A stretch of DNA of 25,126 nucleotides from Collinsella sp. (GCA_019419455.1 DXZW01000007.1:1-25126), one strand, 5' to 3'. Shown: positions 1 through 7,292, counted from the first letter of the stretch. Notes: generated by a model from the sequence alone, not told the origin. Program-made: numbers and translations.

Positions 1-24
1 GCAATTTCAAAAAGATGATTGAGG

Positions 25-40
25 CAGAATGTCAATTCTG
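25..40. repeat. Short inverted repeat downstream of the radical SAM gene
   Basis: CAGAAT (25-30) and ATTCTG (35-40) form a 6-bp stem with a 4-nt loop. It lies about 55 nt past the stop of the minus-strand radical SAM gene. There is no clean U-tract on the minus strand, so it is only a possible 3'-end structure. Confidence 0.3.
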
Positions 41-93
41 GTCTAACAGAGCCTTTTTTAATCCCCGTCCCAGAAAAATCATCAGCGTGCGCT

Positions 94-1032
94 CTACTTT
101 GCGCTGGTGAGGACGCCGGTGGTGTCGAAGGCGGGGGTGAAGCTCTCGTCTACCGCGCCGCCCTCTTGCCAGAACATTGTCGTAAAGCCCAGGTCGTCGG
201 CATGGTCGAGCACCTGCTCGTACTCCTCGCGCGTCACGGCGCGCGCCAACTCGCCGCCCTGCTCGCGCATGAGCGCATTGGGCGTGTACTGGTTCATGAC
301 CGAGATCGGCACGTCGCCCACCGTCTGCCACACCAGGTCTAACACGCGGCACGAGTCATCCGCATGCCCCGGCAGCACCAGGTGGCGCACGATGATGCCG
401 CGCTTCATGAGCCCGTCGTCATCCACCAGCTCTCCCCCGCGGCGATCGATCTCGCGCGCCATCTGGGCCAGACCCGACACGGCCACACGCGGGTAATCCT
501 TTATATGGGAGAGCGACTGCGCAAGCGCCGCATCGGCATATTTAAAGTCGGTAAGCCACACATCGATCAGGTCGCCCAGCGCGGCCACGGCACTCGCGCG
601 CTCGTAACCACTCGTGTTGTAGACGATCGGGATAACCAGTCCGCGCGCCCGTGCCGCGGCAATCACGGCAGGCAACAGGTGCGCATAGTGCGTCGCCGTC
701 ACCAAATTGATGTTGTTGGCACCCTGGTCCTGCAGTTCCAGCATAATCTCGACCAGGCGCTCAGGCGAAATCTCAAGGCCAAAATTGCCGGTCGAGATCT
801 CGTGGTTCTGGCAGTAGATACATTTGAGCGAGCAGCCGCTAAAGAAGATCGTGCCCGAACCGGCCTCGCCCGAAATAGGCGGCTCCTCCCACATATGAAG
901 CGCCGCGCGGGCCACCTTGAGCGTGTCATCGGCACCGCATACGCCGTGCGCACCCTCGTCGCGCACCGCACCGCAACGGCGCGGACACAAATGGCAGGCG
1001 GGCGAAAAAAGTTCGGTCAACGGCGTCGGCAT
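94..1032 (-). CDS. Radical SAM protein, PflX-like (COG1313 family)
   Basis: This is a 312-residue radical SAM enzyme related to pyruvate formate-lyase activating proteins. The SAM/4Fe-4S motif is visible as GCSLKCIYCQNHE, with Cys67-x3-Cys71-x2-Cys74. A second cysteine cluster lies near the N-terminus (C13, C16, C20, C32), which is typical of the PflX branch. Members are predicted to cleave S-adenosylmethionine to make a radical, but the substrate is not established, and no glycyl-radical enzyme partner lies next to it here. I chose the ATG at 1032 over one at 1047 because GGAG sits 9 nt before it, whereas it directly abuts the upstream ATG. The gene is transcribed away from wecA, across a 524-nt leader. 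The family is clear; the function is open. Confidence 0.88.
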   Translation of the reverse strand: MPTPLTELFSPACHLCPRRCGAVRDEGAHGVCGADDTLKVARAALHMWEEPPISGEAGSGTIFFSGCSLKCIYCQNHEISTGNFGLEISPERLVEIMLELQDQGANNINLVTATHYAHLLPAVIAAARARGLVIPIVYNTSGYERASAVAALGDLIDVWLTDFKYADAALAQSLSHIKDYPRVAVSGLAQMAREIDRRGGELVDDDGLMKRGIIVRHLVLPGHADDSCRVLDLVWQTVGDVPISVMNQYTPNALMREQGGELARAVTREEYEQVLDHADDLGFTTMFWQEGGAVDESFTPAFDTTGVLTSAK

Positions 1033-1180
1033 AAAAACATGCTCCAAAACAACGATTCAGCAGCTCAAACGTAAAGGGACCAACCGCACAGACGGCTCGA
1101 GCCCAAGGCGCCGTAATCGTCCGACACGATTTTTGTAATGTCAAGACTGGAATCGATAAAGTGCCGCTTTATGATGTAGG

Positions 1181-1326
1181 TATTCCGCCCCCCGCGGAGC
1201 AACTGGGTGAACCGTCGCGTTTATTTAGGGAGCCCACACAGTCGTACCTAGTACAGGTATCCTTCGTTGTTAAGGACGCTGGAACAGTCGATGAGGGCAC
1301 CCACCTGTTTTAGGTGGGTTCATTTT
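1181..1326 (+). ncRNA. Candidate small structured RNA, possibly 6S-like
   Basis: A TATGAT -10-like hexamer (1170-1175) is followed by about 145 nt without a coding frame. The stretch can form several local hairpins: TCCGC/GCGGA at 1184-1198, TACCT/AGGTA at 1246-1259 and TCCTT/AAGGA around 1260-1276. It ends in a strong stem-loop terminator. The unit sits alone between divergent genes, as stand-alone small RNAs often do. The tail and overall arrangement are reminiscent of Gram-positive 6S RNA, but I cannot confirm a family. The -35 is not clear. A leader of the downstream wecA gene is the alternative, although the terminator lies about 230 nt before wecA. Confidence 0.35.
1299..1326 (+). terminator. 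Intrinsic terminator of the candidate small RNA
   Basis: CCCACCT (1300-1306) pairs with AGGTGGG (1312-1318) around a 5-nt GTTTT loop. It is extended by A1299-T1319 and followed by TTCATTTTCG. The stem is perfect; the T-tract is interrupted. Confidence 0.6.
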
Positions 1327-1338
1327 CGTAACGTGGGG

Positions 1339-1365
1339 GGTGGTTTTTATTTGCCGAAAACCACC
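1339..1365. repeat. Inverted repeat with GGTGGTTTT / AAAACCACC arms
   Basis: GGTGGTTTT (1339-1347) pairs with AAAACCACC (1357-1365) around a 9-nt loop. The outer arms match the edges of the five longer hairpin repeats elsewhere in the window, but the CACAAAGG core is missing. It could be a degenerate or deleted copy, or an unrelated terminator-like hairpin. Confidence 0.5.
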
Positions 1366-1556
1366 ATTACAGCCCATATGGATCCCCGCCGGTATCCCGA
1401 CAATCCATCGACAACATCCCAATATCTGGTAAGCGCGTGATTATCGCTGCGTGCAATTCCATGCACCCCCCTTGGTCGAGTATCATGGTTCGGCTATGCC
1501 CTTTGCGCTTAGCAACCTTTGACCTTTTCCTTCGACGCTTGGCGGTTTTTAGATTC

Positions 1557-2756
1557 ATGGCTTCATCCCCGAGCTACATACCGTATCTATGCGTGGCAGC
1601 GGCGGCCTTTATCACGACCTTCCTCACGGTGCCCCTGGTCAAGCGCTTGGCAATTAAGCTCGACGCCGTCGACTATCCTTCTAAGCGCCGCATCAACACC
1701 AAGCCCATCCCGCGTTTGGGCGGAACGGCGGTGTTTTTGGGCCTGGTCGTTGCCTGTATTGTGCAAATCCTAGGCACCTGGTACCTGGGTTGGCCGCCCG
1801 TTTTGGTGCCCCACCCCCGTCTGCACATCAGCTACCCCATACTTGCGCTTTCTTTTACCGTCATCTTTGCGACCGGCGCTATCGACGACGTCTTCCAGCT
1901 CAAGCCCAAGCAAAAGCTAGCCGGACAGGTCCTCGCCGCGCTTATCGCCTGTATCGGCGGCCTGCGGATCGGCGTCATCGTCAACCCGTTTGCCCCCGGC
2001 GAGATCATGCTCGGATGGCTCGCCTACCCCATCACCGTGATCTATCTGGTGGCATTCACCAACATCATTAACCTCATCGACGGCCTCGACGGCTTGGCCA
2101 CGGGTATCTGCGGCATCGCGTCGTTCACCATGTTTTCGATGGCCGTTCTCTCGGGCCGCATCGACGCCGCCGCGCTCTCCATTGCGCTCTTTGGCGCTTG
2201 CCTGGCCTTTTTGCGCTACAACTTCAACCCCGCAAGCATCTTCTTGGGCGACTCGGGGTCGTTGCTTCTGGGCTTTGCACTGGGCTCCATCTCGCTGCTC
2301 AACGTGAGCCGCACCGCCGCGCTCACCTCGCTTATCATCCCGCTCATCGTTGCCGGCGTGCCCATCATCGACACGTTTAGCGCCATCGTGCGCCGCAAGC
2401 GCGCCCACATTAGCATCGGGCAGGCCGACAAGGGCCACATCCACCACCGCCTGATCCAAGAGGGCTACAACCAAAAGCAGGCAGTGCTCCTCATCTACGC
2501 CTGGTGCATTATGCTTTCGGCCGGCGCCGCCGCGATCAACCAGGTCGAGGTGCCCATGCGCGTGCTCATCTTTACCGTACTCGCCATTGGCTCGGCGGCC
2601 TTTGCCAAGCACCTGCACCTGTTTGAGCCCGTACTGCGCCACCATTACAACAAGCGCACGCACGAGGACGAGCTCGTCACCCCCGACGATCCCGCCTTTA
2701 AGCAGGAGGAGCAGGCGGCAGAAGAACGCAGGGAGGAGCGCCACCACAGGCGCTAG
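1557..2756 (+). CDS. wecA: Undecaprenyl-phosphate GlcNAc-1-phosphate transferase (WecA/TagO family)
   Basis: This 399-residue polytopic membrane enzyme transfers a sugar-1-phosphate, usually GlcNAc-1-P from UDP-GlcNAc, to undecaprenyl phosphate. That is the first step of teichoic-acid-like or other lipid-linked surface polymers. The family motifs are present: the cytoplasmic TKPIPRLGG loop (48-56), the Mg-binding D110-D111, NIINLIDGLDGLATG (169-183), GDSGS (231-235) and the WecA-type HIHHRL (294-299). A charged C-terminal tail rich in Glu and Arg follows the last membrane segment. The ATG at 1557 was chosen because it precedes the first membrane segment as in relatives. The frame stays open upstream to 1437, and neither start has a strong ribosome site, so the start is less certain than the function. 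The gene ends 161 nt before trpS. Confidence 0.93.
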   Translation: MASSPSYIPYLCVAAAAFITTFLTVPLVKRLAIKLDAVDYPSKRRINTKPIPRLGGTAVFLGLVVACIVQILGTWYLGWPPVLVPHPRLHISYPILALSFTVIFATGAIDDVFQLKPKQKLAGQVLAALIACIGGLRIGVIVNPFAPGEIMLGWLAYPITVIYLVAFTNIINLIDGLDGLATGICGIASFTMFSMAVLSGRIDAAALSIALFGACLAFLRYNFNPASIFLGDSGSLLLGFALGSISLLNVSRTAALTSLIIPLIVAGVPIIDTFSAIVRRKRAHISIGQADKGHIHHRLIQEGYNQKQAVLLIYAWCIMLSAGAAAINQVEVPMRVLIFTVLAIGSAAFAKHLHLFEPVLRHHYNKRTHEDELVTPDDPAFKQEEQAAEERREERHHRR

Positions 2757-2917
2757 GGTAAGCTGCCGAGGATGCGCCCAGGCGCCGCCGGCCAAACGCG
2801 CAGCCACGCCGCGCCCATCGCACATGTCGCCGCTCTCCCGCCCCTCGCGTACTTACGCCCCGACCCTCCAATAAACGCGTTATCATCTTGACCCATGAAC
2901 ATACGTTAGGAGCAATC

Positions 2918-3967
2918 ATGCCAAACGAGAACAGCTACGAAGTCGCGCTGCAAAAGAGCAACGCCATTCGCGAGGGCCTGGCCAAAACGCCCGAGAAGTT
3001 CACCATGCTCACCGGCGACCGCCCCACCGGCCGTCTGCACCTGGGTCACTACTTCGGCACCCTCAAGGGCCGTGTTGAGCTGCAGAACATGGGCGCCAAG
3101 ACCAACGTGCTCATCGCCGACTACCAGGTCATCACTGACCGCGACACGACCGAGCACATCCAGGACAACGTGTACAACATGGTCATGGACTACCTTGCCT
3201 GCGGCATCGACCCCGACAAGACCATGATCTACGTGCACTCCGCCGTGCCCGCCGCCAACCAGCTCATGCTGCCGTTCCTGTCGCTGGTCTCCGAGGCCGA
3301 GCTGGCGCGCAACCCCACGGTCAAGGCCGAGATGGAGGCCTCGGGCCACGAGCTCACCGGCCTTCTGCTCACCTACCCGGTGCACCAGGCCTGCGACATC
3401 CTGTTCTGCAAGGGCAATGTGGTGCCCGTCGGTCGCGACCAGCTGCCGCACATCGAGCTCACCCGCACCATCGCCCGCCGCTTTAACAACCGCTACGGCA
3501 AAGTGTTCCCCGAGGTCGAAGCGCTGCTGTCCGAGACCCCGCTACTGCCGGGCCTGGACGGTCGCAAGATGAGCAAGAGCTACGGCAACGCCATCAACAT
3601 CTCGATGACCGCCGAGGAGACGGCCAAGCGCATCAAGAAGAGCCAGACCGACTCCGAGCGCATGATCACGTTCGATCCCGAGAACCGCCCCGGCGTGTCC
3701 GGCCTGCTTTCAACCGCCGCCATCTGCACTGGCCGTTCCGAGGTCGAGATTGCCGAGGAGATTGGCATGGCCGGCTCCGGCCAGCTCAAGAAGTACGTGA
3801 CCGAGGCCGTCAACGAGTACTTCGCGCCGATCCGCGAGCGTCGTCAGCGCTATGAGAACGATCTGGACTATGTGAAGGACGTGCTGCACGAGGGCAACCG
3901 TCGCGCCAACGAGATTGCCGAGCAGACCCTGGCCGAGGTTCAGGACGCCATGGGCATGGTGTACTAG
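2918..3967 (+). CDS. trpS: Tryptophanyl-tRNA synthetase
   Basis: This class I aminoacyl-tRNA synthetase of 349 residues charges tRNA-Trp with tryptophan in the cytoplasm. The HIGH-type signature is PTGRLHLGHYFG (HLGH at 41-44), and the KMSKS loop is at 217-221 (GRKMSKSYGN). The length is normal for bacterial TrpS. The ATG at 2918 has AGGAG 5 nt upstream; an earlier in-frame ATG at 2888 has no comparable site. The 161-nt leader shows no T-box signature. The gene is followed by a clear intrinsic terminator and appears to be transcribed on its own or with wecA. Confidence 0.96.
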   Translation: MPNENSYEVALQKSNAIREGLAKTPEKFTMLTGDRPTGRLHLGHYFGTLKGRVELQNMGAKTNVLIADYQVITDRDTTEHIQDNVYNMVMDYLACGIDPDKTMIYVHSAVPAANQLMLPFLSLVSEAELARNPTVKAEMEASGHELTGLLLTYPVHQACDILFCKGNVVPVGRDQLPHIELTRTIARRFNNRYGKVFPEVEALLSETPLLPGLDGRKMSKSYGNAINISMTAEETAKRIKKSQTDSERMITFDPENRPGVSGLLSTAAICTGRSEVEIAEEIGMAGSGQLKKYVTEAVNEYFAPIRERRQRYENDLDYVKDVLHEGNRRANEIAEQTLAEVQDAMGMVY

Positions 3968-4002
3968 ATCGATCTGCTGGCTAGAACTTTCGATTGCTAT
4001 AG

Positions 4003-4030
4003 GGCGGGCGCTACGGCGTCCGCCTTTTTT
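4003..4030 (+). terminator. trpS intrinsic terminator
   Basis: GGCGGGCGC (4003-4011) pairs with GCGTCCGCC (4016-4024) around a TACG tetraloop, with one G-U pair, followed directly by six T residues. It lies 36 nt past the trpS stop. Confidence 0.88.
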
Positions 4031-4077
4031 GGTGCCCGACCGGTTCGGCTCTGCCCATTGCACTCCCCCGACAAACA

Positions 4078-4119
4078 GGAACAGGCCCGCTGGCAGTTAG
4101 TTGCCAGCGGGCCTGTTCC
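4078..4119. repeat. Perfect 18-bp inverted repeat hairpin
   Basis: The arm GGAACAGGCCCGCTGGCA (4078-4095) pairs without mismatch to 4102-4119 around a GTTAGT loop. There is no T-tract on either side. It lies just beyond the trpS terminator and belongs to no gene. Confidence 0.85.
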
Positions 4120-4295
4120 CGAAGTACACCGTTGAATCGCACAGAGGGGAGGAATGCGAATCAAACTCAACAGGGCAGGCTTTTTCATCGCCTATTGCCT
4201 GCTCCGTTGCTGAAACCAATATAGTTCACCGTGGTTTACTTTGCTGCATCAATATCGCCCGCCATAGCTTCTCCATAAGTTAGCCCCAGTAAACT

Positions 4296-4334
4296 AAACC
4301 ACCACAAAGGGGACAGGCACCTTTGTGGTGGTTT
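4296..4334. repeat. Hairpin repeat, copy 1
   Basis: The arms AAACCACCACAAAGG (4296-4310) and CCTTTGTGGTGGTTT (4320-4334) form a perfect 15-bp stem around the loop GGACAGGCA. It sits 17 nt beyond the stop codon of the minus-strand alkyltransferase gene and ends in TTTT, so it may also serve as its terminator. Confidence 0.9.
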
Positions 4335-4351
4335 TCGCCACGGCAGAGCCG

Positions 4352-4672
4352 CTAGAGCCCCACTGGCCAGCGACAGGCGGCCAAGTCGACGTGCATGTCG
4401 TCCTTAAACGCCACACCCTCCCCTAGCAAAAGCTCACGTTGAGCATCGGGACCGCCAAAAGCAAAACCATCGCATATGCGGCCATCGGCAAACACCACGC
4501 GGTGACAGGGAATCTCGCCGGGGCGCGGATTGCCATGCAGGGCATACCCCACGTACCGCGCACTTCGTGGACGTCCAGCAAGCAGCGCCACCTGACCATA
4601 CGTGGCGACCATCCCCTCGGGAATCTGCTCGACCACCTCGTACACCCGCTCAAAAAAGCCCTCAGACGCCAT
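4352..4672 (-). CDS. MGMT-family protein (O6-alkylguanine-DNA alkyltransferase domain)
   Basis: This 106-residue protein corresponds to just the C-terminal DNA-binding and active-site domain of O6-methylguanine-DNA methyltransferase. The acceptor motif PCHRV is intact. It is preceded by the helix-turn-helix and arginine-finger region (TYGQVALLAGRPRSARYVGYALHGNPRPGEI). Relatives repair alkylated guanine by transferring the alkyl group to that cysteine. The N-terminal domain of Ogt/Ada is absent, so the size is like alkyltransferase-like (ATL) proteins, but those carry Trp or Ala in place of this cysteine. The ATG at 4672 follows GGAAGGGAG. A longer frame to 4711 would start inside a hairpin repeat and is rejected. 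Hairpin repeats of opposite loop orientation flank the gene on both sides. Confidence 0.87.
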   Translation of the reverse strand: MASEGFFERVYEVVEQIPEGMVATYGQVALLAGRPRSARYVGYALHGNPRPGEIPCHRVVFADGRICDGFAFGGPDAQRELLLGEGVAFKDDMHVDLAACRWPVGL

Positions 4673-4701
4673 TGCTCGCTCCCTTCCACCCGGAATAGCA
4701 T

Positions 4702-4740
4702 AAACCACCACAAAGGTGCCTGTCCCCTTTGTGGTGGTTT
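4702..4740. repeat. Hairpin repeat, copy 2
   Basis: It has the same 15-bp arms as copy 1 (4702-4716 and 4726-4740), with the loop in reverse complement (TGCCTGTCC). It starts 11 nt beyond the degV-family stop codon and lies about 30 nt upstream of the alkyltransferase start. Confidence 0.9.
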
Positions 4741-4751
4741 TGGCAGGTGGG

Positions 4752-5606
4752 CTAGTTAACGGGTTGGAAGAAGGCTACGGCTACGGCGCCGGGGCCTACA
4801 TGGGTGCCGATGGTGGCGCCGATGGTGTGAACGGGCAGTTCGCCCTCGGTGTGGCCAGCCCACAGTGCCGCGCTGTCCTCGATATACTTCTTGAGCACCG
4901 CATCCGAAAGGCCCGTATAGCCGAGCGCCAGCGGCATGGAAAAGTCGATGCCGCCCGCCTTTTCGACCTTCTGGTTGAGCAGGTTACGTCCGTTCTTGGA
5001 ACCGCGCGCCTTGCCCAGCTGCACGATCAGACCGTCCTCGGCAGCCACCACGGGCTTTACGTTGAGCAGCGTACCCACGGCACCGGCCGCAGCAGACAGG
5101 CGACCGCCGCGCACCAGGTACTCCAACGTCTCGAGCAGGCCGATGACGACCACGCGGTCGCGCACGGCCTCGACAGCCGCCGCAACCTGAGCCGCGCCCT
5201 GGCCCTCGTCCACCAGGCGCAGCGCATACTCGACCAGCACGCGCTCGCCCAAGGTCACGTTATTGCTGTCCACGACGAACATGTCGCCGCCCGGCGCCTC
5301 GGCAAGTGCCGTACGAGCACTCTGGTTGGTGCCCGAGAGCTTGGCGCCCACGGTAATAATCACGGCCTCATCGCCGGCCTCACGCGCTTCGGCAATCGCC
5401 TGCGAAAAGGCGTACGGGTTGACCTGACCGGTCTTGGGCAGCTCATCGCGCTCCACAAGCATCTCGTAAAAGCGCTGGTGATCGATGTCGACGCCATCCA
5501 TATACACATCGGTGCCAAAGGTGACGGACAGCGGCAGAACACGCAGAGCGGGGTGCTCCGCCGGCGACATATCGCTTGCGGAATCGGTAATAATGCGGAC
5601 GGACAT
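4752..5606 (-). CDS. DegV family fatty-acid-binding protein
   Basis: This 284-residue DegV (EDD-fold) protein is of the type that binds a fatty acid and, as FakB, presents it to fatty-acid kinase FakA. Diagnostic stretches are IITDSASDMS at the N-terminus, GAKLSGTNQSA (87-97), TLEYLVRGGRLS (160-171) and LNVKPVV (181-187), all typical of the ligand pocket. The ATG at 5606 is preceded by AAAGGA; an earlier in-frame ATG at 5654 lacks a site. It lies 119 nt downstream of a MarR regulator on the same strand, with no obvious terminator between them, so the two may be co-transcribed. No FakA (DAK2-domain) partner is in the window. Confidence 0.93.
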   Translation of the reverse strand: MSVRIITDSASDMSPAEHPALRVLPLSVTFGTDVYMDGVDIDHQRFYEMLVERDELPKTGQVNPYAFSQAIAEAREAGDEAVIITVGAKLSGTNQSARTALAEAPGGDMFVVDSNNVTLGERVLVEYALRLVDEGQGAAQVAAAVEAVRDRVVVIGLLETLEYLVRGGRLSAAAGAVGTLLNVKPVVAAEDGLIVQLGKARGSKNGRNLLNQKVEKAGGIDFSMPLALGYTGLSDAVLKKYIEDSAALWAGHTEGELPVHTIGATIGTHVGPGAVAVAFFQPVN

Positions 5607-5725
5607 AACGAATCCTTTCTTGCGCAGGTCTCGCGCAGGGAATTTTGACAGCAATGTCCCGGCACGGCGTACGCGCTCAAACGGGACGATGCAGTTCTTG
5701 GCTGAAAGCTAGCGCCAGCGCGGCT

Positions 5726-6175
5726 CTAGATCTCGCGCAGGGTGTTGAGGATCGTGCGCAGCGATGCATACATCTGCTCGCGCTGCTCCACGCCCATGGC
5801 CTTGCCGGTGGTATCGAGCACCTCGCGAATGATGCGATCGGCCTCGCTCATGCTCTCGCCGCCCAGGGCAGTCAGGCGCACCGGAGCACGATACTTGACG
5901 GCCGCATCACCCGAGTCGTCAACCTCGACGTAGCCGCCCTCCTCCAGATGCGCGAGCGTGCGCGAGACGGCGGCACGGGTCACGCCTGCCATGCGAGCCA
6001 GGTCAGCACCAGTCAGGCCGTCCTTGCTGCGCTCAAGATAGTACAGGCACATAACGTCGGAGCCCTTGAGGCCCAGCCTTGCGCCCTCGGATGTCTTAAT
6101 GCGCTGGATCTCCTTGTAGAGCCCGCTGATCAGTCCGACAAAGTCCTCGAAACGTGTCTCGTCGTTCTGCTGCAT
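5726..6175 (-). CDS. MarR family transcriptional regulator
   Basis: This is a 149-residue winged-helix regulator. The recognition region LTGADLARMAGVTRAAVSRTLAHLEEGGYVEV (54-85) is followed by a short wing with charged residues (DDSGDAAVKYRAPVRLTALG). Helices at both ends would form the dimer interface. The ATG at 6175 follows GAAAGGCGG. Its position upstream of a DegV-type fatty-acid-binding protein suggests a FabT-like role in lipid metabolism, but this is inference from context only. Small palindromes lie just upstream (GCATAATGC at 6198-6206, TTACGGGTAA at 6207-6216) and could be an autoregulatory operator. Confidence 0.9.
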   Translation of the reverse strand: MQQNDETRFEDFVGLISGLYKEIQRIKTSEGARLGLKGSDVMCLYYLERSKDGLTGADLARMAGVTRAAVSRTLAHLEEGGYVEVDDSGDAAVKYRAPVRLTALGGESMSEADRIIREVLDTTGKAMGVEQREQMYASLRTILNTLREI

Positions 6176-6197
6176 GGGAGACGACCGCCTTTCGCTT

Positions 6198-6216
6198 GCA
6201 TAATGCTTACGGGTAA
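6198..6216. promoter_or_regulatory. Adjacent small palindromes upstream of the MarR gene
   Basis: GCATAATGC (6198-6206; arms GCAT/ATGC) abuts TTACGGGTAA (6207-6216; arms TTAC/GTAA), 23-41 nt before the MarR start codon. The position suits an autoregulatory site. The arms are short, so chance is a real alternative. Confidence 0.3.
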
Positions 6217-6280
6217 ACATCTTAGTCGCATAAGCCGACACCCGTACCCAAATACCCCATTTGTTAACCCATCAACATAA

Positions 6281-6319
6281 AAACCACCACAAAGGGGATA
6301 GGAACCTTTGTGGTGGTTT
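6281..6319. repeat. Hairpin repeat, copy 3
   Basis: The same 15-bp perfect arms (6281-6295 and 6305-6319) enclose a variant loop, GGATAGGAA. It lies 29 nt beyond the stop of the minus-strand B3/B4-domain gene. Confidence 0.9.
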
Positions 6320-6348
6320 TGACCGGCGAACATGATCCGCAGGCGCCG

Positions 6349-7068
6349 CTACAGCTCCACGCAGGGATTGTCGCGAGTCACAAGCGTCTTAACGACAACC
6401 GTCGCTCCCAGATAGCGCTCGAGCAGCTCGGCTAAGCGATCGATCGCGGCCTGGCAATCCCCCATCCGCTCGGGCTCCACGCACTCAATCGCCAGGAACG
6501 CATCGGCCGAATCATCGGACAGCGCCGTTCGAACGCCGTCGCGCCAGTTCCAGCAGCGGCACACGGCGCCTGCATCGTCGATATAGGCGAGCTCGCCGGG
6601 CAGCGTCGGGTCATCCGCTTCCTCGCCAAGAGGCAGGAACGCATCGCCACCGTCGGTCACCTTCAAGCGAAGGTCACCCTCGATCGCATGCAAATCCTCG
6701 CCTCCCACGGGCAGCGCGTAGGTCAGCGACACCGTGTTGTAGATGTCCACCGCGGACGTAATGTGGCCCACCGGCTTGCCTTTGAGCACGCGTTTGAGCA
6801 GGTTCTCGATTGAGCAACGCGCGCCCTTTTTGGTCTTGAACAGACGGTACGCGTCACGCCATGCCTTGACCGGTGCGTTCTCGCTGATAGTATCGCTGGT
6901 CAGATGGCGCTCCGCGTCGATATTGGCGCGGTCAAGCAGCGCGGCAATCGCATCCACGTCCTCCTGGGGTATCTGGGCCGCGGGCTTCATGCCCTTTACG
7001 ACCACAACGCCGATAGCCGCCTGCGGAAACAGCTCCCAAAACGAATTCTCGGCAACAAAGCCCTTCAT
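6349..7068 (-). CDS. B3/B4 domain-containing protein (tRNA-synthetase beta-like)
   Basis: This 239-residue protein resembles the stand-alone B3/B4 domain found in the beta subunit of phenylalanyl-tRNA synthetase (COG3382-type). The stretch GARCSIENLLKRVLKGKPVGHITSAVDIYNTVSLTYALPVGGEDL matches the family in order and spacing. It is followed by an LRLKVTDGGDAFLPLG segment and CRCWNWRDGVRTAL. Stand-alone members are predicted to bind or edit aminoacyl-tRNA, but their role is poorly known. The ATG at 7068 has AAGGGAG upstream, which rules out the longer frame to 7095. A large hairpin with a U-tract lies between it and pckA, so it is probably its own transcript. Confidence 0.83.
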   Translation of the reverse strand: MKGFVAENSFWELFPQAAIGVVVVKGMKPAAQIPQEDVDAIAALLDRANIDAERHLTSDTISENAPVKAWRDAYRLFKTKKGARCSIENLLKRVLKGKPVGHITSAVDIYNTVSLTYALPVGGEDLHAIEGDLRLKVTDGGDAFLPLGEEADDPTLPGELAYIDDAGAVCRCWNWRDGVRTALSDDSADAFLAIECVEPERMGDCQAAIDRLAELLERYLGATVVVKTLVTRDNPCVEL

Positions 7069-7105
7069 ACGTGCTCCCTTCACGATTCGCCCCACGCGAG
7101 CGTCT

Positions 7106-7168
7106 AAACAAAAAGCGCTCTTACAGCGGCCACCTTCAAAGTCCTACGGTGCCGCCACAAGAGCGCTT
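7106..7168 (-). terminator. Intrinsic terminator downstream of pckA
   Basis: Read on the minus strand, AAGCGCTCTT (7168-7159) pairs with AAGAGCGCTT (7122-7113). Inside it GGCGGCACC pairs with GGTGGCCGC around a loop, and TTTTTGTTT follows. The stem is about 20 bp with wobble pairs and one bulge. It ends pckA transcription before the B3/B4 gene; a leader attenuator for that gene is the alternative. Confidence 0.65.
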
Positions 7169-7236
7169 ACGCTGTCCCCATCCGGAGAAGGGGGCAATAT
7201 GTCAGGCGTATTGTAACCCGAGTCATCCGCCCAAGC

Positions 7237-7277
7237 AAAACCACCGCAAAGGTGCCTGTCCCCTTTATGGTGGTTTT
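7237..7277. repeat. Hairpin repeat, copy 4
   Basis: The arms AAAACCACCGCAAAGG (7237-7252) and CCTTTATGGTGGTTTT (7262-7277) enclose the loop TGCCTGTCC. Two core positions have diverged, giving one G-U pair and one mismatch. It lies 16 nt beyond the pckA stop. Confidence 0.87.
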
Positions 7278-7292
7278 GGGCCTGAGGCAACG

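Larger units (their letters stand above)
1033..1556. other. Long intergenic region between divergent genes
   Basis: These 524 bases separate the minus-strand radical SAM gene from plus-strand wecA. I see no convincing coding frame. The region holds a candidate small RNA with a -10-like element (TATGAT at 1170-1175) and an intrinsic terminator (1299-1326). It also holds a second inverted repeat at 1339-1365, then about 190 nt without recognisable signals before wecA. Confidence 0.6.
3968..4351. other. Intergenic region between trpS and the alkyltransferase gene
   Basis: These 384 bases contain the trpS terminator, an 18-bp perfect hairpin (4078-4119) and the first hairpin repeat (4296-4334). 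The part in between (about 4120-4295) is less GC-rich. It has a 19-codon frame at 4154-4213 behind a purine-rich GAGGGGAGGA stretch, and tiny frames on the other strand. None resembles a known gene, and I treat it as non-coding or a decayed remnant. Confidence 0.55.

Noticed and set aside
1204..1220. T-box-like string (GGGTGAACCGTCGCG)
   Set aside because: It resembles the T-box antiterminator element, but no matching specifier stem, competing terminator or amino-acid gene lies directly downstream.
1917..2825. Open minus-strand frame across wecA
   Set aside because: It is antisense to a well-supported membrane enzyme, with repetitive composition and no initiation signal.
4154..4213. 19-codon frame MRIKLNRAGFF... 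after a GAGGGGAGGA stretch
   Set aside because: It is too short to identify, ends abruptly, and lies in a decayed-looking intergenic region. It is noted under the intergenic entry only.
4265..4300. Weak DtxR-like string near TTAGCCCCAGTAAAC
   Set aside because: The half-sites are too far apart and too divergent, and no gene start lies behind it.
4716..5648. Open plus-strand frame across the DegV-family gene
   Set aside because: It starts inside a hairpin repeat and mirrors DegV; no domain is visible.
4296..7277. Possible CRISPR array from the recurring AAACCACC hairpins
   Set aside because: Copies are hundreds to thousands of bases apart, with genes between them and no regular spacers, and no cas gene is present.
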